NCBI GenBank assembly: GCA_017312345.1 | Contig: BLAA01000001.1 | Span: forward strand, 2,294,001-2,358,000 | From: Candidatus Denitrolinea symbiosum | GTDB lineage: Bacteria > Chloroflexota > Anaerolineae > Anaerolineales > Villigracilaceae | DNA length: 64,000 bases | Direction of reading: 5' to 3' | In this document: positions 51,616 to 60,020 of the stretch, one piece after another | How positions within the stretch are numbered: the first letter of the stretch is position 1 | Layout of the letters: each line of letters opens with the position of its first letter | The notes under the pieces: generated by a model | Seen by the model: the letters and a program-made list of their open reading frames with translations, nothing else | What the model was told of the DNA's origin: nothing | Databases searched by the model: none | Made by a program: the position numbers and the translations under genes

Positions 51616-54282
51616 ATGACCTCTCAGCCGTTGATCGCGACCAAATTCCACATCCCGCCTGCGCGGGCGGACTTTGTCGCGCGTCCGCGCCTGTATGCCA
51701 TGCTGGAGACAGGCTTGCGCGCGGCGTTGACGCTCATCTCCGCGCCGCCAGGGTTCGGAAAGAGCGCCCTCGTCGTGGATTGGATTCACTCGCGGGCTGA
51801 GCCGCGCCCTGCCTGGCTTGCGCTGGACGAAGGCGACGACCAGCCCGCGCTTTTCTGGCGATATTTCGTCGCCGCGCTGCAGGCGCGTTACGCGGGAATT
51901 GGCGAAACCGCGCAAACGATCTTGAATGCGCCGCAACCGCCCGAACTCGAAACAATCCTCGCCGCGCTCGTCAATGAACTTGCCGCAGCGGAAGAATCCC
52001 TCGCCCTGGTCATAGACGATTATCACCTCATCCGATCCCCCGAAATTCACAACAACCTCAACTTTCTGCTCGACCACCAGCCCGCCAACTTTCATTTGAT
52101 ATTGCTGACGCGCGAAGACCCGCCGCTCAACCTTGCCCGCCGCCGCGCCCGCCGCCAGATGATCGAGATTCGCTCCGTTGACCTGCGCTTCAACCGCGAA
52201 GAAGCCGCCGAATTCCTCCGCGCCGCGATGGGACTGACCCTGACGACCGAACAGATCGCCGCGCTCGAAAACCGCACCGAAGGCTGGATCGTCGGCTTGC
52301 AGATGGCGGCGCTGTCCATGCGCGGGCGCGACACGCAAGCCTTTTTCGATTCGTTCACAGGCGACGACCGCCACATCGCGGACTATCTCATTGAAGAAGT
52401 CCTCGACCGCCAGACCCCAGCCACGCGGGATTTCCTGCTCCGCACCTCGATCCTCGAAAAACTCTCCGCGCCGTTGTGCGAAGCCGTGATCGGCAAATCC
52501 CCCATCGAACTCGCCGCGCTGGAACGCGCCAACCTTTTCCTCATCCCGCTCGACAACGTGCGCGTCTGGTATCGCTACCACCACCTGTTCGCAGACCTGT
52601 TGCGACAGCGTTTGCGCGGCGCGGCGTCGGCGGAAGAAATAGCCGAGTTGTATCGCTCCGCCAGCGGGTGGTGCGAAGCGAACGGCGACATCCACGCCGC
52701 GATTCGCTACGCGCGGCACATCCCTGACGAAGAACGCGTGGCGCATCTTTTGCAAACCTATGCGGGGCTGTTCTTCGCGCAAAACGAACTCGTGCAACTG
52801 ACCGACTTTGCGCGCGGACTGCCCGCGTCGCTGTTGGAAAATCATCCGCGGCGGTGCATGGCAATTGCATGGGCGATGGTCGGCACGCGCCAAAACGCCG
52901 AGCCGTGGCTGGCGCGCGTCGAACGACATTTTGGCATGTCTGCCGAAGCCGCGCTCACCGACGACTCGCTCGACGACGCCCGCCGCGCCGCGCTGCTCGA
53001 AGTTCTCGTCGCCCGCCAGCCGATTATGTTCGAAGACCCCGCCCTCCGTTCGCGCGAACGATTGCTCGCCATGCAGACGCGGCTTGCGCGACTGCCCGAC
53101 GATACGCCGTGCCTGTTCAATACCGTTGGGTCGCTCCGTCCCGTAGTTGGGTACAGCCTGGGCTTCGACGCGGCAAATGCGGGAGAAGTTCGGCTTGCCG
53201 CGCAATATCTCAAAGAAGCCATGACATTCTCGCGCCAAAACAACAACCAACACCTTTTGCAACTTTCAGCGGCTCTGCTTGCCAGCGTCGAACTCACTCA
53301 AGGAAAACTTCGCGCCGCGCATCGCACGCATTTACAGGCGCTTTCCGAGTCGCCGCAGGACATCTCGCCGTACGCCGCGCAAGCGCACGCGGGGCTGGGA
53401 ATAATTTATTCTGAATGGGGCGAGATGGAAAAAGCGGAAAATTATTTTCAAACGGGGTTGCCGCTGGCGCGCGCCTGGAATCAGTGGGACGCGCTCTTCG
53501 CCATTGTCACGGGTCTCGCGCGCATCGCGAAACGGCGCGGCGATTCTCAAACCGCGCTTTCGCTGTTGGATGAATTCCATCCGCAGAACGAAAACCTGTC
53601 GACACAGACCGAAGCCCTGCGCCGCGTCTGGACGGGCGACCCCGCTTCTTCTCTGACCTGGCTTGAGTCGAACCATCTTTCGGCTTTATCCACGCCGACG
53701 CCTTTCAACGAGTCGCTGACGCTCGATGTGACGCGCATATTCCTCTCCGCAAACCGCATGGACGACGCTTTGACGCTGGCGCAAAAAATTCTCGACTCGG
53801 CGAAGGCGGGCGGACGGAATCACTATGTCATTCAGGCGAACATCCTGCTCGCGAAGATTTTCGCCGCGCAAGGGAAAACCGCCGACGCGCTTTCCCGCCT
53901 CGCCGAAGCCCTGCAACTTGCCGAGCCAGAAAAATATCTGTCGGCGTTTGTGGATGAGGGCGATACCATCCGCGCGTTGCTAATGAAGATGACGGGCAAC
54001 CCGCCCGCCCAGAGGGTTCTGGCGGGATTCGGCTCGGGGGCAGAGTCGCCTGAGAAGCCAGGTCAGCCGTCGGTGGGGGTTGAAGCGTTGAGCGAGCGCG
54101 AGCGCGAAGTCTTGCGTCTCGTCGCGGAGGGTTGTTCCAATCAGGACATCGCATCCCGTCTTGTCATTTCGATCACGACCGTGAAAACGCACATGGGGAA
54201 TATCTTCAACAAACTGGGCGTCGCCAGCCGCACGCAAGCCATCGCGCGCGCGGATGCGTTGGGGTTACTACCTAAACGCTGA
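51616..54282 (+). CDS. MalT-like LuxR-family regulator (STAND ATPase, TPR, LuxR HTH)
   Basis: An 888-residue protein with the MalT layout. Residues 8-30 are the conserved [17 protein letters not shown] start, 44-50 the Walker [19 protein letters not shown] the Walker B, and [12 protein letters not shown] the ARC region. A helical TPR-like sensor runs from about 380 to 780. The C-terminus (about 820-885) is a LuxR helix-turn-helix: [20 protein letters not shown], then [15 protein letters not shown]. It should activate transcription after ligand binding and oligomerisation. Candidate targets are the small membrane proteins downstream. Ligand unknown. Confidence 0.9.
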   Translation: MTSQPLIATKFHIPPARADFVARPRLYAMLETGLRAALTLISAPPGFGKSALVVDWIHSRAEPRPAWLALDEGDDQPALFWRYFVAALQARYAGIGETAQTILNAPQPPELETILAALVNELAAAEESLALVIDDYHLIRSPEIHNNLNFLLDHQPANFHLILLTREDPPLNLARRRARRQMIEIRSVDLRFNREEAAEFLRAAMGLTLTTEQIAALENRTEGWIVGLQMAALSMRGRDTQAFFDSFTGDDRHIADYLIEEVLDRQTPATRDFLLRTSILEKLSAPLCEAVIGKSPIELAALERANLFLIPLDNVRVWYRYHHLFADLLRQRLRGAASAEEIAELYRSASGWCEANGDIHAAIRYARHIPDEERVAHLLQTYAGLFFAQNELVQLTDFARGLPASLLENHPRRCMAIAWAMVGTRQNAEPWLARVERHFGMSAEAALTDDSLDDARRAALLEVLVARQPIMFEDPALRSRERLLAMQTRLARLPDDTPCLFNTVGSLRPVVGYSLGFDAANAGEVRLAAQYLKEAMTFSRQNNNQHLLQLSAALLASVELTQGKLRAAHRTHLQALSESPQDISPYAAQAHAGLGIIYSEWGEMEKAENYFQTGLPLARAWNQWDALFAIVTGLARIAKRRGDSQTALSLLDEFHPQNENLSTQTEALRRVWTGDPASSLTWLESNHLSALSTPTPFNESLTLDVTRIFLSANRMDDALTLAQKILDSAKAGGRNHYVIQANILLAKIFAAQGKTADALSRLAEALQLAEPEKYLSAFVDEGDTIRALLMKMTGNPPAQRVLAGFGSGAESPEKPGQPSVGVEALSEREREVLRLVAEGCSNQDIASRLVISITTVKTHMGNIFNKLGVASRTQAIARADALGLLPKR

Positions 54283-54326
54283 CCCTTCCTTTCGCAATCC
54301 TACCTGCAAATCCTACTTTTTGACGA

Positions 54327-54349
54327 AGCCGCTTTTCGATAAAGCGGCT
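54327..54349. other. Short perfect hairpin between MalT-like gene and small gene
   Basis: AGCCGCTTT and AAAGCGGCT form a nine-bp stem with a five-base loop. There is no T-run on the + strand after it, and it directly precedes TATATT and the ATG at 54363, so a regulatory site is as likely as a terminator. Confidence 0.35.
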
Positions 54350-54362
54350 ATATTGCGTTCAC

Positions 54363-54602
54363 ATGGACACGAAACCGCTCGCGCCGCACGAACCCGCCCG
54401 TTATCGCCTGCAACTTCAGGGACGCCTCTCCGCCGCCTGGGTTGATTGGATGAGCGATGTCCGAGTGACTTATGAAGGCGAAGGGAAGTTTGCCGCCACC
54501 GTCGTCACGGGAACCGTGCGCGATCAGGCGGGCTTGTTCGGCTTGCTCAGCCACGTCCGCGACCTGGGCGCGCCGCTGATCGCCGTGGAATGGATTCGAT
54601 AA
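54363..54602 (+). CDS. Small protein of unknown function
   Basis: A 79-residue soluble protein with the pattern RYRLQLQGRLSAAWVDWMSD followed by TVVTGTVRDQAGLFGLLSHV. The beta-strand layout and the central GTVRDQAGLFGLL segment are seen in a family of small proteins near transcription regulators in Chloroflexota, but no biochemical role is known to me. TATATT lies nine bases before the ATG and there is no ribosome-binding site, so it may be leaderless. The end overlaps the ribosome-binding region of the next small gene. Confidence 0.65.
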   Translation: MDTKPLAPHEPARYRLQLQGRLSAAWVDWMSDVRVTYEGEGKFAATVVTGTVRDQAGLFGLLSHVRDLGAPLIAVEWIR

Positions 54603-54616
54603 AAAAGGAGAAAACC

Positions 54617-54781
54617 ATGTACAAAAATATCATCAAGATCGCATTGAAGGGGATCGCGCTGGCAATGGGCGTCGCCGTCATTGTGTTGTCCACGCTCAAG
54701 ACGCTGGATGTTAAAAACGGCGTGTCCATGCTTGGCATGGGGCTGACCGCGCTGGCGCTGGCAAACTTTCAGGAGCAATGA
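54617..54781 (+). CDS. Small single-pass membrane protein
   Basis: The ATG at 54617 follows AAAGGAG and gives 54 residues. Residues 7-27 (IALKGIALAMGVAVIVLSTL) form one hydrophobic helix and a second, weaker one lies at the C-terminus (SMLGMGLTALALANF). A short polar loop with DVKNG separates them, so a helical hairpin is possible. No family is recognised. It sits between two genes of a run of small membrane proteins after the MalT-like regulator. Confidence 0.6.
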   Translation: MYKNIIKIALKGIALAMGVAVIVLSTLKTLDVKNGVSMLGMGLTALALANFQEQ

Positions 54782-54824
54782 GAAGGCGTTCCTTCCGTTG
54801 AAATCGCCGCCCGCAGGAGGTTCA

Positions 54825-55376
54825 ATGAAACAACTCTCTTTTCCGTCCATCGCGCTAAAAACGACGGCTGTTCACACGGGCACGTACTTTATCGTCGGCG
54901 TATTGTCGTTTTTGTTTCTGGATTACGCCGCCAAATACGCCGACCCTGCCGTTTCGAACTATCTGCGCCAGACCGATCATCCACTGGTGATGGCGGGACC
55001 GTTCTTTCAAATCTTGCGCGGGTTTCTGTTCGGGCTGGCGTTTTACGCCTTGCGCGCGAGCGTTTTTCCGCATAAACACGGCTGGCTAACGTTGTGGCTG
55101 ACGCTGGCGATCGTCGGCATCTTCTCCCCTTTTGCCGCCGCGCCCAGTTCCATCGAAGGGATGATCTATACCGTTTTGCCGAGTTGGTTTCACGTCCTGA
55201 ACTTTCCCGAAATCTTCTTCCAGGCGGGTCTGCTTGCCTTTCTGACTCATTATTGGGTCAATCACCCTGAAAAGCGCTGGCTCAATTGGTCGTTGGGTAT
55301 CGTAACCGCCCTCGTCGTTCTGATGTCGGTGTTGGGCGCGCTGTCCGCTTTTGGCGTATTGCCGCCTGCCAACTAG
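54825..55376 (+). CDS. Membrane protein of unknown function
   Basis: I choose the ATG at 54825, five bases after AGGAGG, giving 183 residues; an ATG at 54798 lacks this site. Five hydrophobic helices are visible (for example TYFIVGVLSFLFLDYAAKYA, FLFGLAFYALRASVF, WLTLWLTLAIVGIFSPFAAA, FFQAGLLAFLTHYWV and IVTALVVLMSVLGALSAFGV). No catalytic motif is evident; a histidine-rich stretch (FPHKHGW) lies in a loop. It is probably co-expressed with its neighbours. Confidence 0.65.
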   Translation: MKQLSFPSIALKTTAVHTGTYFIVGVLSFLFLDYAAKYADPAVSNYLRQTDHPLVMAGPFFQILRGFLFGLAFYALRASVFPHKHGWLTLWLTLAIVGIFSPFAAAPSSIEGMIYTVLPSWFHVLNFPEIFFQAGLLAFLTHYWVNHPEKRWLNWSLGIVTALVVLMSVLGALSAFGVLPPAN

Positions 55377-55476
55377 ATCTGAAGGATGAATCTCGAGACG
55401 CAATCGCAATTTTGTAACTGTTCAAGTAGTTTTCTTATGCAATTGTACGTCCGAGCAGGCTGAACTGGAGAAATTT

Positions 55477-55992
55477 ATGACACTTGTTGAACTTATTCGA
55501 CACGGCGCAATTTGGGGCGGCGTCTTTGGGATCGCTTTCTGCATCGGCGTTCTCGTCCTGGGACGAATCAACGTCGCCATGCTGGTGAACGAATATCCGC
55601 CCGATGTGCGCGCCAAATTCGGAGCGATGGACGTTTCGACTCGTCGGCAGGCGAATCGCGTCAGTCTGCCCTTTTTGATCGTCCTGGTCGCGATCGTCAT
55701 TCTGGCGCTGACGACGCTCCGCAACCAAACGGGCGAACTCGCGGCGCGCGATGTCTTCCTGGTGGCTGTGACCATGTTCCAGACGTGGAATCTGCTCGAC
55801 CTGATCCTGTTGGATTGGTTTCTGCTGATGACGCTTCAGCCGCGCTTCATGATCCTGCCTGGCACGGAGGGCATGGCGGGCTATCGCGATTTCGGTTTCC
55901 ACCTCCGCAAGTTTTTGAACGGCGTCATCCTGACCTTTCTCCTGAGCGGGATCGTAACCCTGATCGCTCTGGCAATAGAGTGGATCGCTTAA
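55477..55992 (+). CDS. Membrane protein of unknown function
   Basis: A 171-residue protein with CTGGAG upstream of the ATG. It has four hydrophobic segments: WGGVFGIAFCIGVLVLG, VSLPFLIVLVAIVILALTTL, VTMFQTWNLLDLILLDWFLL and FLNGVILTFLLSGIVTLIAL. The loop PPDVRAKFGAMDVSTRRQANR is basic and cytoplasmic. The motif NLLDLILLDWFL recurs in uncharacterised bacterial membrane proteins of this size. Nothing in the sequence shows a substrate. Confidence 0.6.
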   Translation: MTLVELIRHGAIWGGVFGIAFCIGVLVLGRINVAMLVNEYPPDVRAKFGAMDVSTRRQANRVSLPFLIVLVAIVILALTTLRNQTGELAARDVFLVAVTMFQTWNLLDLILLDWFLLMTLQPRFMILPGTEGMAGYRDFGFHLRKFLNGVILTFLLSGIVTLIALAIEWIA

Positions 55993-56063
55993 TTCGTTGA
56001 TTCAGAAGTTGCCGTCTGGCAAAAAATTGCCGACGCGCTTCGCAATAACAAAAGGAGTAAATC

Positions 56064-56588
56064 ATGTTAATTCTAAACAACCTTTACGTCATTCTCATTC
56101 TGCGCGTCCTGCATGTGGCGGGCGGCATCGTATGGGTGGGAAGCGCGGCGCTGTACCTGCTGATGCTTGTCCCTGTGGCGCGCATCACCCAGTCCGCAGG
56201 GCAAAAGTTTCTGCAAACGCTGGCGCCGCGCCTCGGGGCGACGCTGGGGATCGTCGCTACGGTCACCGTGCTTTCGGGAGCGCTGTTGTATGCGCGCTTC
56301 TTCGCAGGCGGGATCAGTTTCATCTGGACGACGGGCGCGGGCGCAGCGTTCACCGTCGGCGCGGTGGCAGCGCTCGGCTCGTATGTGATGGGCGCGGGCT
56401 ATTTCGGCAAGATGCAGGAGAAAATCGCAAAACTCGGGGCGGAGATCGGCTCCGCGCAGAGCGAGCCGAATCCAGCCAAGGTCCAGGAAATGAGCCGCTT
56501 GCAATCGTCGTTGATGAAGGCGTATCAGTTCGACCTCGTCTTGCTTGCAATCGCCATGCTGGGGATGGCTGTCGCAAGGTATTTGTAA
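56064..56588 (+). CDS. CopD/DUF2269-like integral membrane protein
   Basis: A 174-residue protein with AAAGGAG upstream. Four helices are seen, the first with the pattern YVILILRVLHVAGGIVWVGS, where the histidine in a HVxxGxxWxG setting is typical of DUF2269/CopD-like proteins and may bind heme or metal. GATLGIVATVTVLSGALLYA and FDLVLLAIAMLGMAVARYL form the later helices; a polar helical loop (KMQEKIAKLGAEIGSAQSEP) lies between. A nine-bp hairpin (56596-56629) follows the stop. The function is unknown. Confidence 0.65.
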   Translation: MLILNNLYVILILRVLHVAGGIVWVGSAALYLLMLVPVARITQSAGQKFLQTLAPRLGATLGIVATVTVLSGALLYARFFAGGISFIWTTGAGAAFTVGAVAALGSYVMGAGYFGKMQEKIAKLGAEIGSAQSEPNPAKVQEMSRLQSSLMKAYQFDLVLLAIAMLGMAVARYL

Positions 56589-56595
56589 CAAAAGC

Positions 56596-56629
56596 GGGCG
56601 GCGGGTTCGATCAATATCAACCGCCGCCC
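56596..56629 (+). terminator. Hairpin after the CopD-like gene
   Basis: GGGCGGCGG (56596-56604) and CCGCCGCCC (56621-56629) pair perfectly, with extra TT/AA pairs beyond one bulge. No T-run follows, so it is a weak or factor-dependent terminator. Confidence 0.4.
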
Positions 56630-56838
56630 ATAAATGCAGGAATGCTTTAGCGGGCATCACCCCCGCAAGCCCCTGGCAGTTCTACGTTTTGTCCGCTTTT
56701 GCTTTGTTCGCCCTCGCCGTCTTTGTCCGTCGCTGGCAATTGACGGGCGCGAAAACGTCAAAATGAAACCCTAACGGGAACTTTCTTGTCGTTCAGACGT
56801 CAAGCAGAATCGAACAAGACAAACAGTCAGGTGAAAAA

Positions 56839-58083
56839 ATGAAAAGCGTTAGACCTCATATCTTCCTTCTATCCATCGTCATGGCAATGTACGCCTGTTC
56901 CGCGCCCACTGCCGTTCCTACGGAGACGGCGCAAGCGACAGCCGTCGTCAACACCGTCGCGCCGACGGATACCCCCATCGCCGCGACGCCAACCAGCACG
57001 GTCACCGCGACCGCCCTCCCGACCGCGACAGCGTCCGCCGCCGCGCCAACCGCTTCATCGTCGGGAACGGGAGCGTGCGTCAACGCCGCCGAATTTGTAG
57101 CGGATGTTTCCATCCCCGACGGAAGCGTCCTCGCGCCAGAGATCGCCTTTGTCAAAACATGGCGCGTCAAAAATACGGGAACGTGTACCTGGGATAATCG
57201 TTACAGCCTCGTCTTCACAGACGGGACCCTGCTCACGCCTTATGACCGTCTGGCTCTGCCGTTCGTAACCGCTCCAGGTCAGACCATTGACCTGAGTTTG
57301 GACATGACTGCGCCCATCTACCCTGGCGCGTACGAAAGTCACTGGAAATTCCAGTCGCCGAACGGGAGCAGATTCGGCGTGGGTAAAAAGGACTCGCCGC
57401 TGTGGCTCAAACTCGTCATCGCTTCGCCAGCCGTGACTACGATTTCGGGCTTCGTCTATCAAGACCTGAACGGCAACTTTAAATATGACTTCGACGACCA
57501 GTTAATGGCAAACCGCGAAGTCTGGCTGCAACAAGGAAACTGCGGGCTGGGCGGCGCGCGCCTCGCGAGCGCAAAATCGGATAACAGCGGTCGCTACCTG
57601 CTCGCTGGGAACTTCAACGGCGCGTACTGTCTCAACCTGCAAAGACCAGACGGGTCGTCCTATACGCTCAACGTCATCGTGACAAAAGGGCAGGCTTTCA
57701 CCGCCGCCGACATGCAGGACGCCATTCCCGACGCCGTCGTTTCGGGCAACGTCTGGAACGATTCGCCGCAACCCGACGGCATACAACAGGTCGGCGAACC
57801 GAATCTCGCGGGCGTGACCGTCCTCCTGCAACTGGGACCATGCGCCAGCCTGCCCAGTCCGAACAGCCCTGTGCCCATCGCCGTCACGACTGACGCGCAA
57901 GGAAAATTTTCCTTTGGCAGTTTGTATGGCTCGACCTATTGCGTCAGCGTTCCCACAGGCGATGCCAATAACTCCGCCATCCTCGGTTCGGGCGCGTGGA
58001 CAGCGCCACCCTACGGAAGCCTGCAAATCACCGTCCAGACGGGCGGGCAAACATCCGTCAGTTTCGGCTGGCAGTACAAGTAA
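56839..58083 (+). CDS. Surface lipoprotein with NBR1-type Ig domain and SdrD B-like repeats
   Basis: A 414-residue secreted protein. The signal peptide ends in MAMYAC, giving C20 as a lipidation candidate. A Thr/Ala/Pro-rich spacer (about 22-75) is followed by an NBR1-type Ig-like domain (about 85-190; SIPDGSVLAPEIAFVKTWRV, GTCTWDNRYSLVF, YPGAYESHWKFQSPNGSRFG). Two SdrD B-like beta domains follow (SGFVYQDLNGNFKYDFDDQL at about 202; SGNVWNDSPQPDGIQQVGE at about 305), of the kind that may bind calcium. It is probably displayed on the cell surface for adhesion or wall organisation. It ends the + strand genes; the next genes converge on it. Confidence 0.8.
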   Translation: MKSVRPHIFLLSIVMAMYACSAPTAVPTETAQATAVVNTVAPTDTPIAATPTSTVTATALPTATASAAAPTASSSGTGACVNAAEFVADVSIPDGSVLAPEIAFVKTWRVKNTGTCTWDNRYSLVFTDGTLLTPYDRLALPFVTAPGQTIDLSLDMTAPIYPGAYESHWKFQSPNGSRFGVGKKDSPLWLKLVIASPAVTTISGFVYQDLNGNFKYDFDDQLMANREVWLQQGNCGLGGARLASAKSDNSGRYLLAGNFNGAYCLNLQRPDGSSYTLNVIVTKGQAFTAADMQDAIPDAVVSGNVWNDSPQPDGIQQVGEPNLAGVTVLLQLGPCASLPSPNSPVPIAVTTDAQGKFSFGSLYGSTYCVSVPTGDANNSAILGSGAWTAPPYGSLQITVQTGGQTSVSFGWQYK

Positions 58084-58100
58084 TTCCCGCCGCGAGGTAG

Positions 58101-58245
58101 GGGAGTGTCCAACGAAGCGTTTTTAGCCACAGAGTACACACATGTGCCTGCGGCACAGTGCAGGCAGAGATTTTGAGAGTTCCTTTCTCTGAGAACTCTG
58201 CGCTCTCTGTGGCAAATTTTTTTCCTTTCTCAATTGGACGCTCCC
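58101..58245. mobile_element. MITE-like element with 12-bp terminal inverted repeats and 8-bp target duplication
   Basis: The ends are GGGAGTGTCCAA (58101-58112) and TTGGACGCTCCC (58234-58245), which pair at 11 of 12 positions. CGAGGTAG flanks the element on both sides (58093-58100 and 58246-58253) as a perfect direct repeat. An inner stem GCCACAGAG/CTCTGTGGC (58126-58134, 58205-58213) stiffens the fold. No coding frame of useful length lies inside, so it must have been moved by a transposase encoded elsewhere. Confidence 0.78.
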
Positions 58246-58260
58246 CGAGGTAGAAAGATA

Positions 58261-58380
58261 AGACTTTATCCGTAATAAGTATTTAGGAACGCAGATGAAA
58301 ACTGATTTCGCTGATTCGAGAAGAAAAATCTGCGTTTGTCAGCGTGAATCAGTGTCCCAATTAAATTTCGGATAAAGTCT
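58261..58380. repeat. Palindromic repeat with perfect 12-bp terminal inverted repeats
   Basis: AGACTTTATCCG (58261-58272) and CGGATAAAGTCT (58369-58380) are exact complements. Inside are ACGCAGAT/ATCTGCGT and a CTGATTTCGCTGA/TCAGCGTGAATCAG pair. No target duplication is visible at its ends. It starts eight bases after the right target duplication of the MITE. Confidence 0.65.
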
Positions 58381-58684
58381 ATTGGCTCTTATGTAACGAA
58401 CTGCCACTTGGAACAAAGTCACGGTCGCTTCCATATTCCTATCCGAATCGCCTCCTGACGATGGTTTCGATGGGCGCGCAGAAACGTTACGAGGTTTCGG
58501 CGCTCATGCCTGGTGGAATGGGAAGCATGAAAACTCTCCATCCTATCTAAAATCTAAAGGAGCAAATGATTATCTGTTTTTTGGGGCGCCACAACGCCAA
58601 TATTCAAAGACTCTTTGTGAATTTGCGTCTTCGCGGCTTCATGCCTGGCTCGTTCGCTTTCGCCAGCTCCATGCGTAACATCAG

Positions 58685-59926
58685 TTACACAAGTCCTGGA
58701 TTTTTATCGTACACAGCATAGTTGAGTTTGTTTTCGCTCTTAGCCACCAACATCGAAGTGAAGGTGTCGGCGTCGACGTTTAGGATCGTGCGCAGCATAC
58801 CCACGAACCACTCTATGCCCGCAAACAGCGCGATGGCTTCAAGCGGCAAGCCCATTTGCGGCACAACTATCGAGAGCGAAACCAGTCCCGCGCCGGGCAC
58901 TACCGCATTGGCGAGCGAAGCGAACGCCGTCAGCGCGACGATATAGACCATGTCGCTGAAAGTATAAGATACGCCGTATAGTTGGGCTATGGTCATGATG
59001 GTGATAGCCATATGCATGGCGGCGCCGTTACTGTTCAGGCTGACTCCCAACGGGAGGGCAATCTTGTTCACATCCTTGGTTACGCCCAACTTATTTTCAG
59101 CGTCTTCCATTTCAATCGGCAGCGTTACTGCCGAAGAGGTGGTTGCCAGCGCCACCAGCGACATACGCGTAACGCGCTTGACAATCTCAATCGGATTGAT
59201 CCGCGTGTAGGTTGACACCACTGCCACCCATGCGATCAAGAACAGCAGTGTGCCCAGTCCGTACACGCCTAAATACTTGGCCAGAGGGATGATTACTTCA
59301 ATTCCGAACTTGCCGATTGACGAAGCTACCAGGGCAAAAACGCCGACCGGCGCGAAGTACATCACCATTTGGATGATGCGCATGATGATTTTGTTGAAAT
59401 CAACCAGCGTTTTATACAGGAGCGATATCCCATCGCGGTTAATGTAGCTAAGTCCCAATCCGACAAAGATGGCAAATACAATCACCTGGACGATGATGCC
59501 GTTGGCCATTGCTTGCATGATATTGGTCGGGAAGAATCCCAACATCGTGTCGGCGATGGCGCTGGCTTTTCCAGCCGTCACATCCACGCTCGCTTCAATA
59601 CTCGAAATTTCAACTCCAATGCCGGGTTTGAATACGACCGCCATCAATATGCCAAAGAAGGCTGCAAGGAAGGTGGATACGGCAAAAATGGCGACGGTTT
59701 TCGCGCCAATCTTGCCGGTTTCGCTGGGCTTGATCCCACCGATGGCTTCGACGATCTGCCCGGTGACGAGCAGGATGATCGACATTTGGATCAGCCGTAG
59801 AAACAGCTGTCCCAACATCTCGATAAACGGAAAATTTTTGCCCGTGATCAATCCAAACGCCACGCCCAGGATCATGGAGAGCGTGATGATTGTGGTCATG
59901 CCTGCTTTTCTTTTGTCCTGAACCAT
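58685..59926 (-). CDS. Dicarboxylate/amino acid:cation symporter (DAACS), copy 2
   Basis: A 413-residue membrane protein of the GltP/GltT fold: eight helices and two re-entrant hairpins. TTSSAVTLPIEMEDAEN is the HP1 signature, PLGVSLNSNGAAMHMAITIM contains the NxxGxxxxM-like TM7 motif (asparagine-serine-asparagine-glycine), and VVPGAGLVSLSIVVPQMGLP is HP2. The family imports glutamate, aspartate, succinate or neutral amino acids with sodium or protons. It is paralogous to the gene upstream and 94 bases from it, with a hairpin between. HP2/TM8 ends with AGIEWFVGMLRTILNVDAD. The substrate is likely linked to the FdrA operon. Confidence 0.87.
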   Translation of the reverse strand: MVQDKRKAGMTTIITLSMILGVAFGLITGKNFPFIEMLGQLFLRLIQMSIILLVTGQIVEAIGGIKPSETGKIGAKTVAIFAVSTFLAAFFGILMAVVFKPGIGVEISSIEASVDVTAGKASAIADTMLGFFPTNIMQAMANGIIVQVIVFAIFVGLGLSYINRDGISLLYKTLVDFNKIIMRIIQMVMYFAPVGVFALVASSIGKFGIEVIIPLAKYLGVYGLGTLLFLIAWVAVVSTYTRINPIEIVKRVTRMSLVALATTSSAVTLPIEMEDAENKLGVTKDVNKIALPLGVSLNSNGAAMHMAITIMTIAQLYGVSYTFSDMVYIVALTAFASLANAVVPGAGLVSLSIVVPQMGLPLEAIALFAGIEWFVGMLRTILNVDADTFTSMLVAKSENKLNYAVYDKNPGLV

Positions 59927-59973
59927 CCTGAATACCTCAATGCCGTTCCGCTCAGGCTGCTATGATGGACCAG

Positions 59974-60001
59974 ATGCCTTCCTTCAGATAAAGGGAGGCA
60001 T
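59974..60001. other. Intercistronic hairpin between the two symporter genes
   Basis: ATGCCTTCCTT and AAGGGAGGCAT pair over 11 bases with one G-T pair around a six-base loop. It lacks a T-run in the sense of the minus-strand transcript, so it is a processing or stability element rather than a terminator. Confidence 0.4.
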
Positions 60002-60020
60002 TTGGATCTTTAACAAAACA

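Larger units (their letters stand above)
58084..58684. other. 601-base convergent intergenic region with two palindromic elements
   Basis: The region between the lipoprotein stop and the symporter stop holds a 145-bp MITE-like element (58101-58245) and a 120-bp palindromic element (58261-58380). The last 300 bases (58381-58684) contain no recognised gene, promoter or RNA; a few short open stretches read as unrelated peptide. A T-run at about 58216-58223 after the first stem could terminate the lipoprotein transcript. Confidence 0.6.

Noticed and set aside
51607..53262. A 551-codon minus-strand frame opposite the MalT-like regulator
   Set aside because: Antisense shadow with no recognisable domain.
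56640..56766. Short frame encoding a membrane helix (PWQFYVLSAFALFALAVFVR) before the lipoprotein
   Set aside because: It has no start or ribosome-binding site of its own and may be the relic of a lost membrane protein; too short to annotate as a gene.
58381..58684. Possible remnant gene in the AT-poor end of the convergent gap
   Set aside because: Short open stretches read as unrelated peptides with no motif and no start signal.
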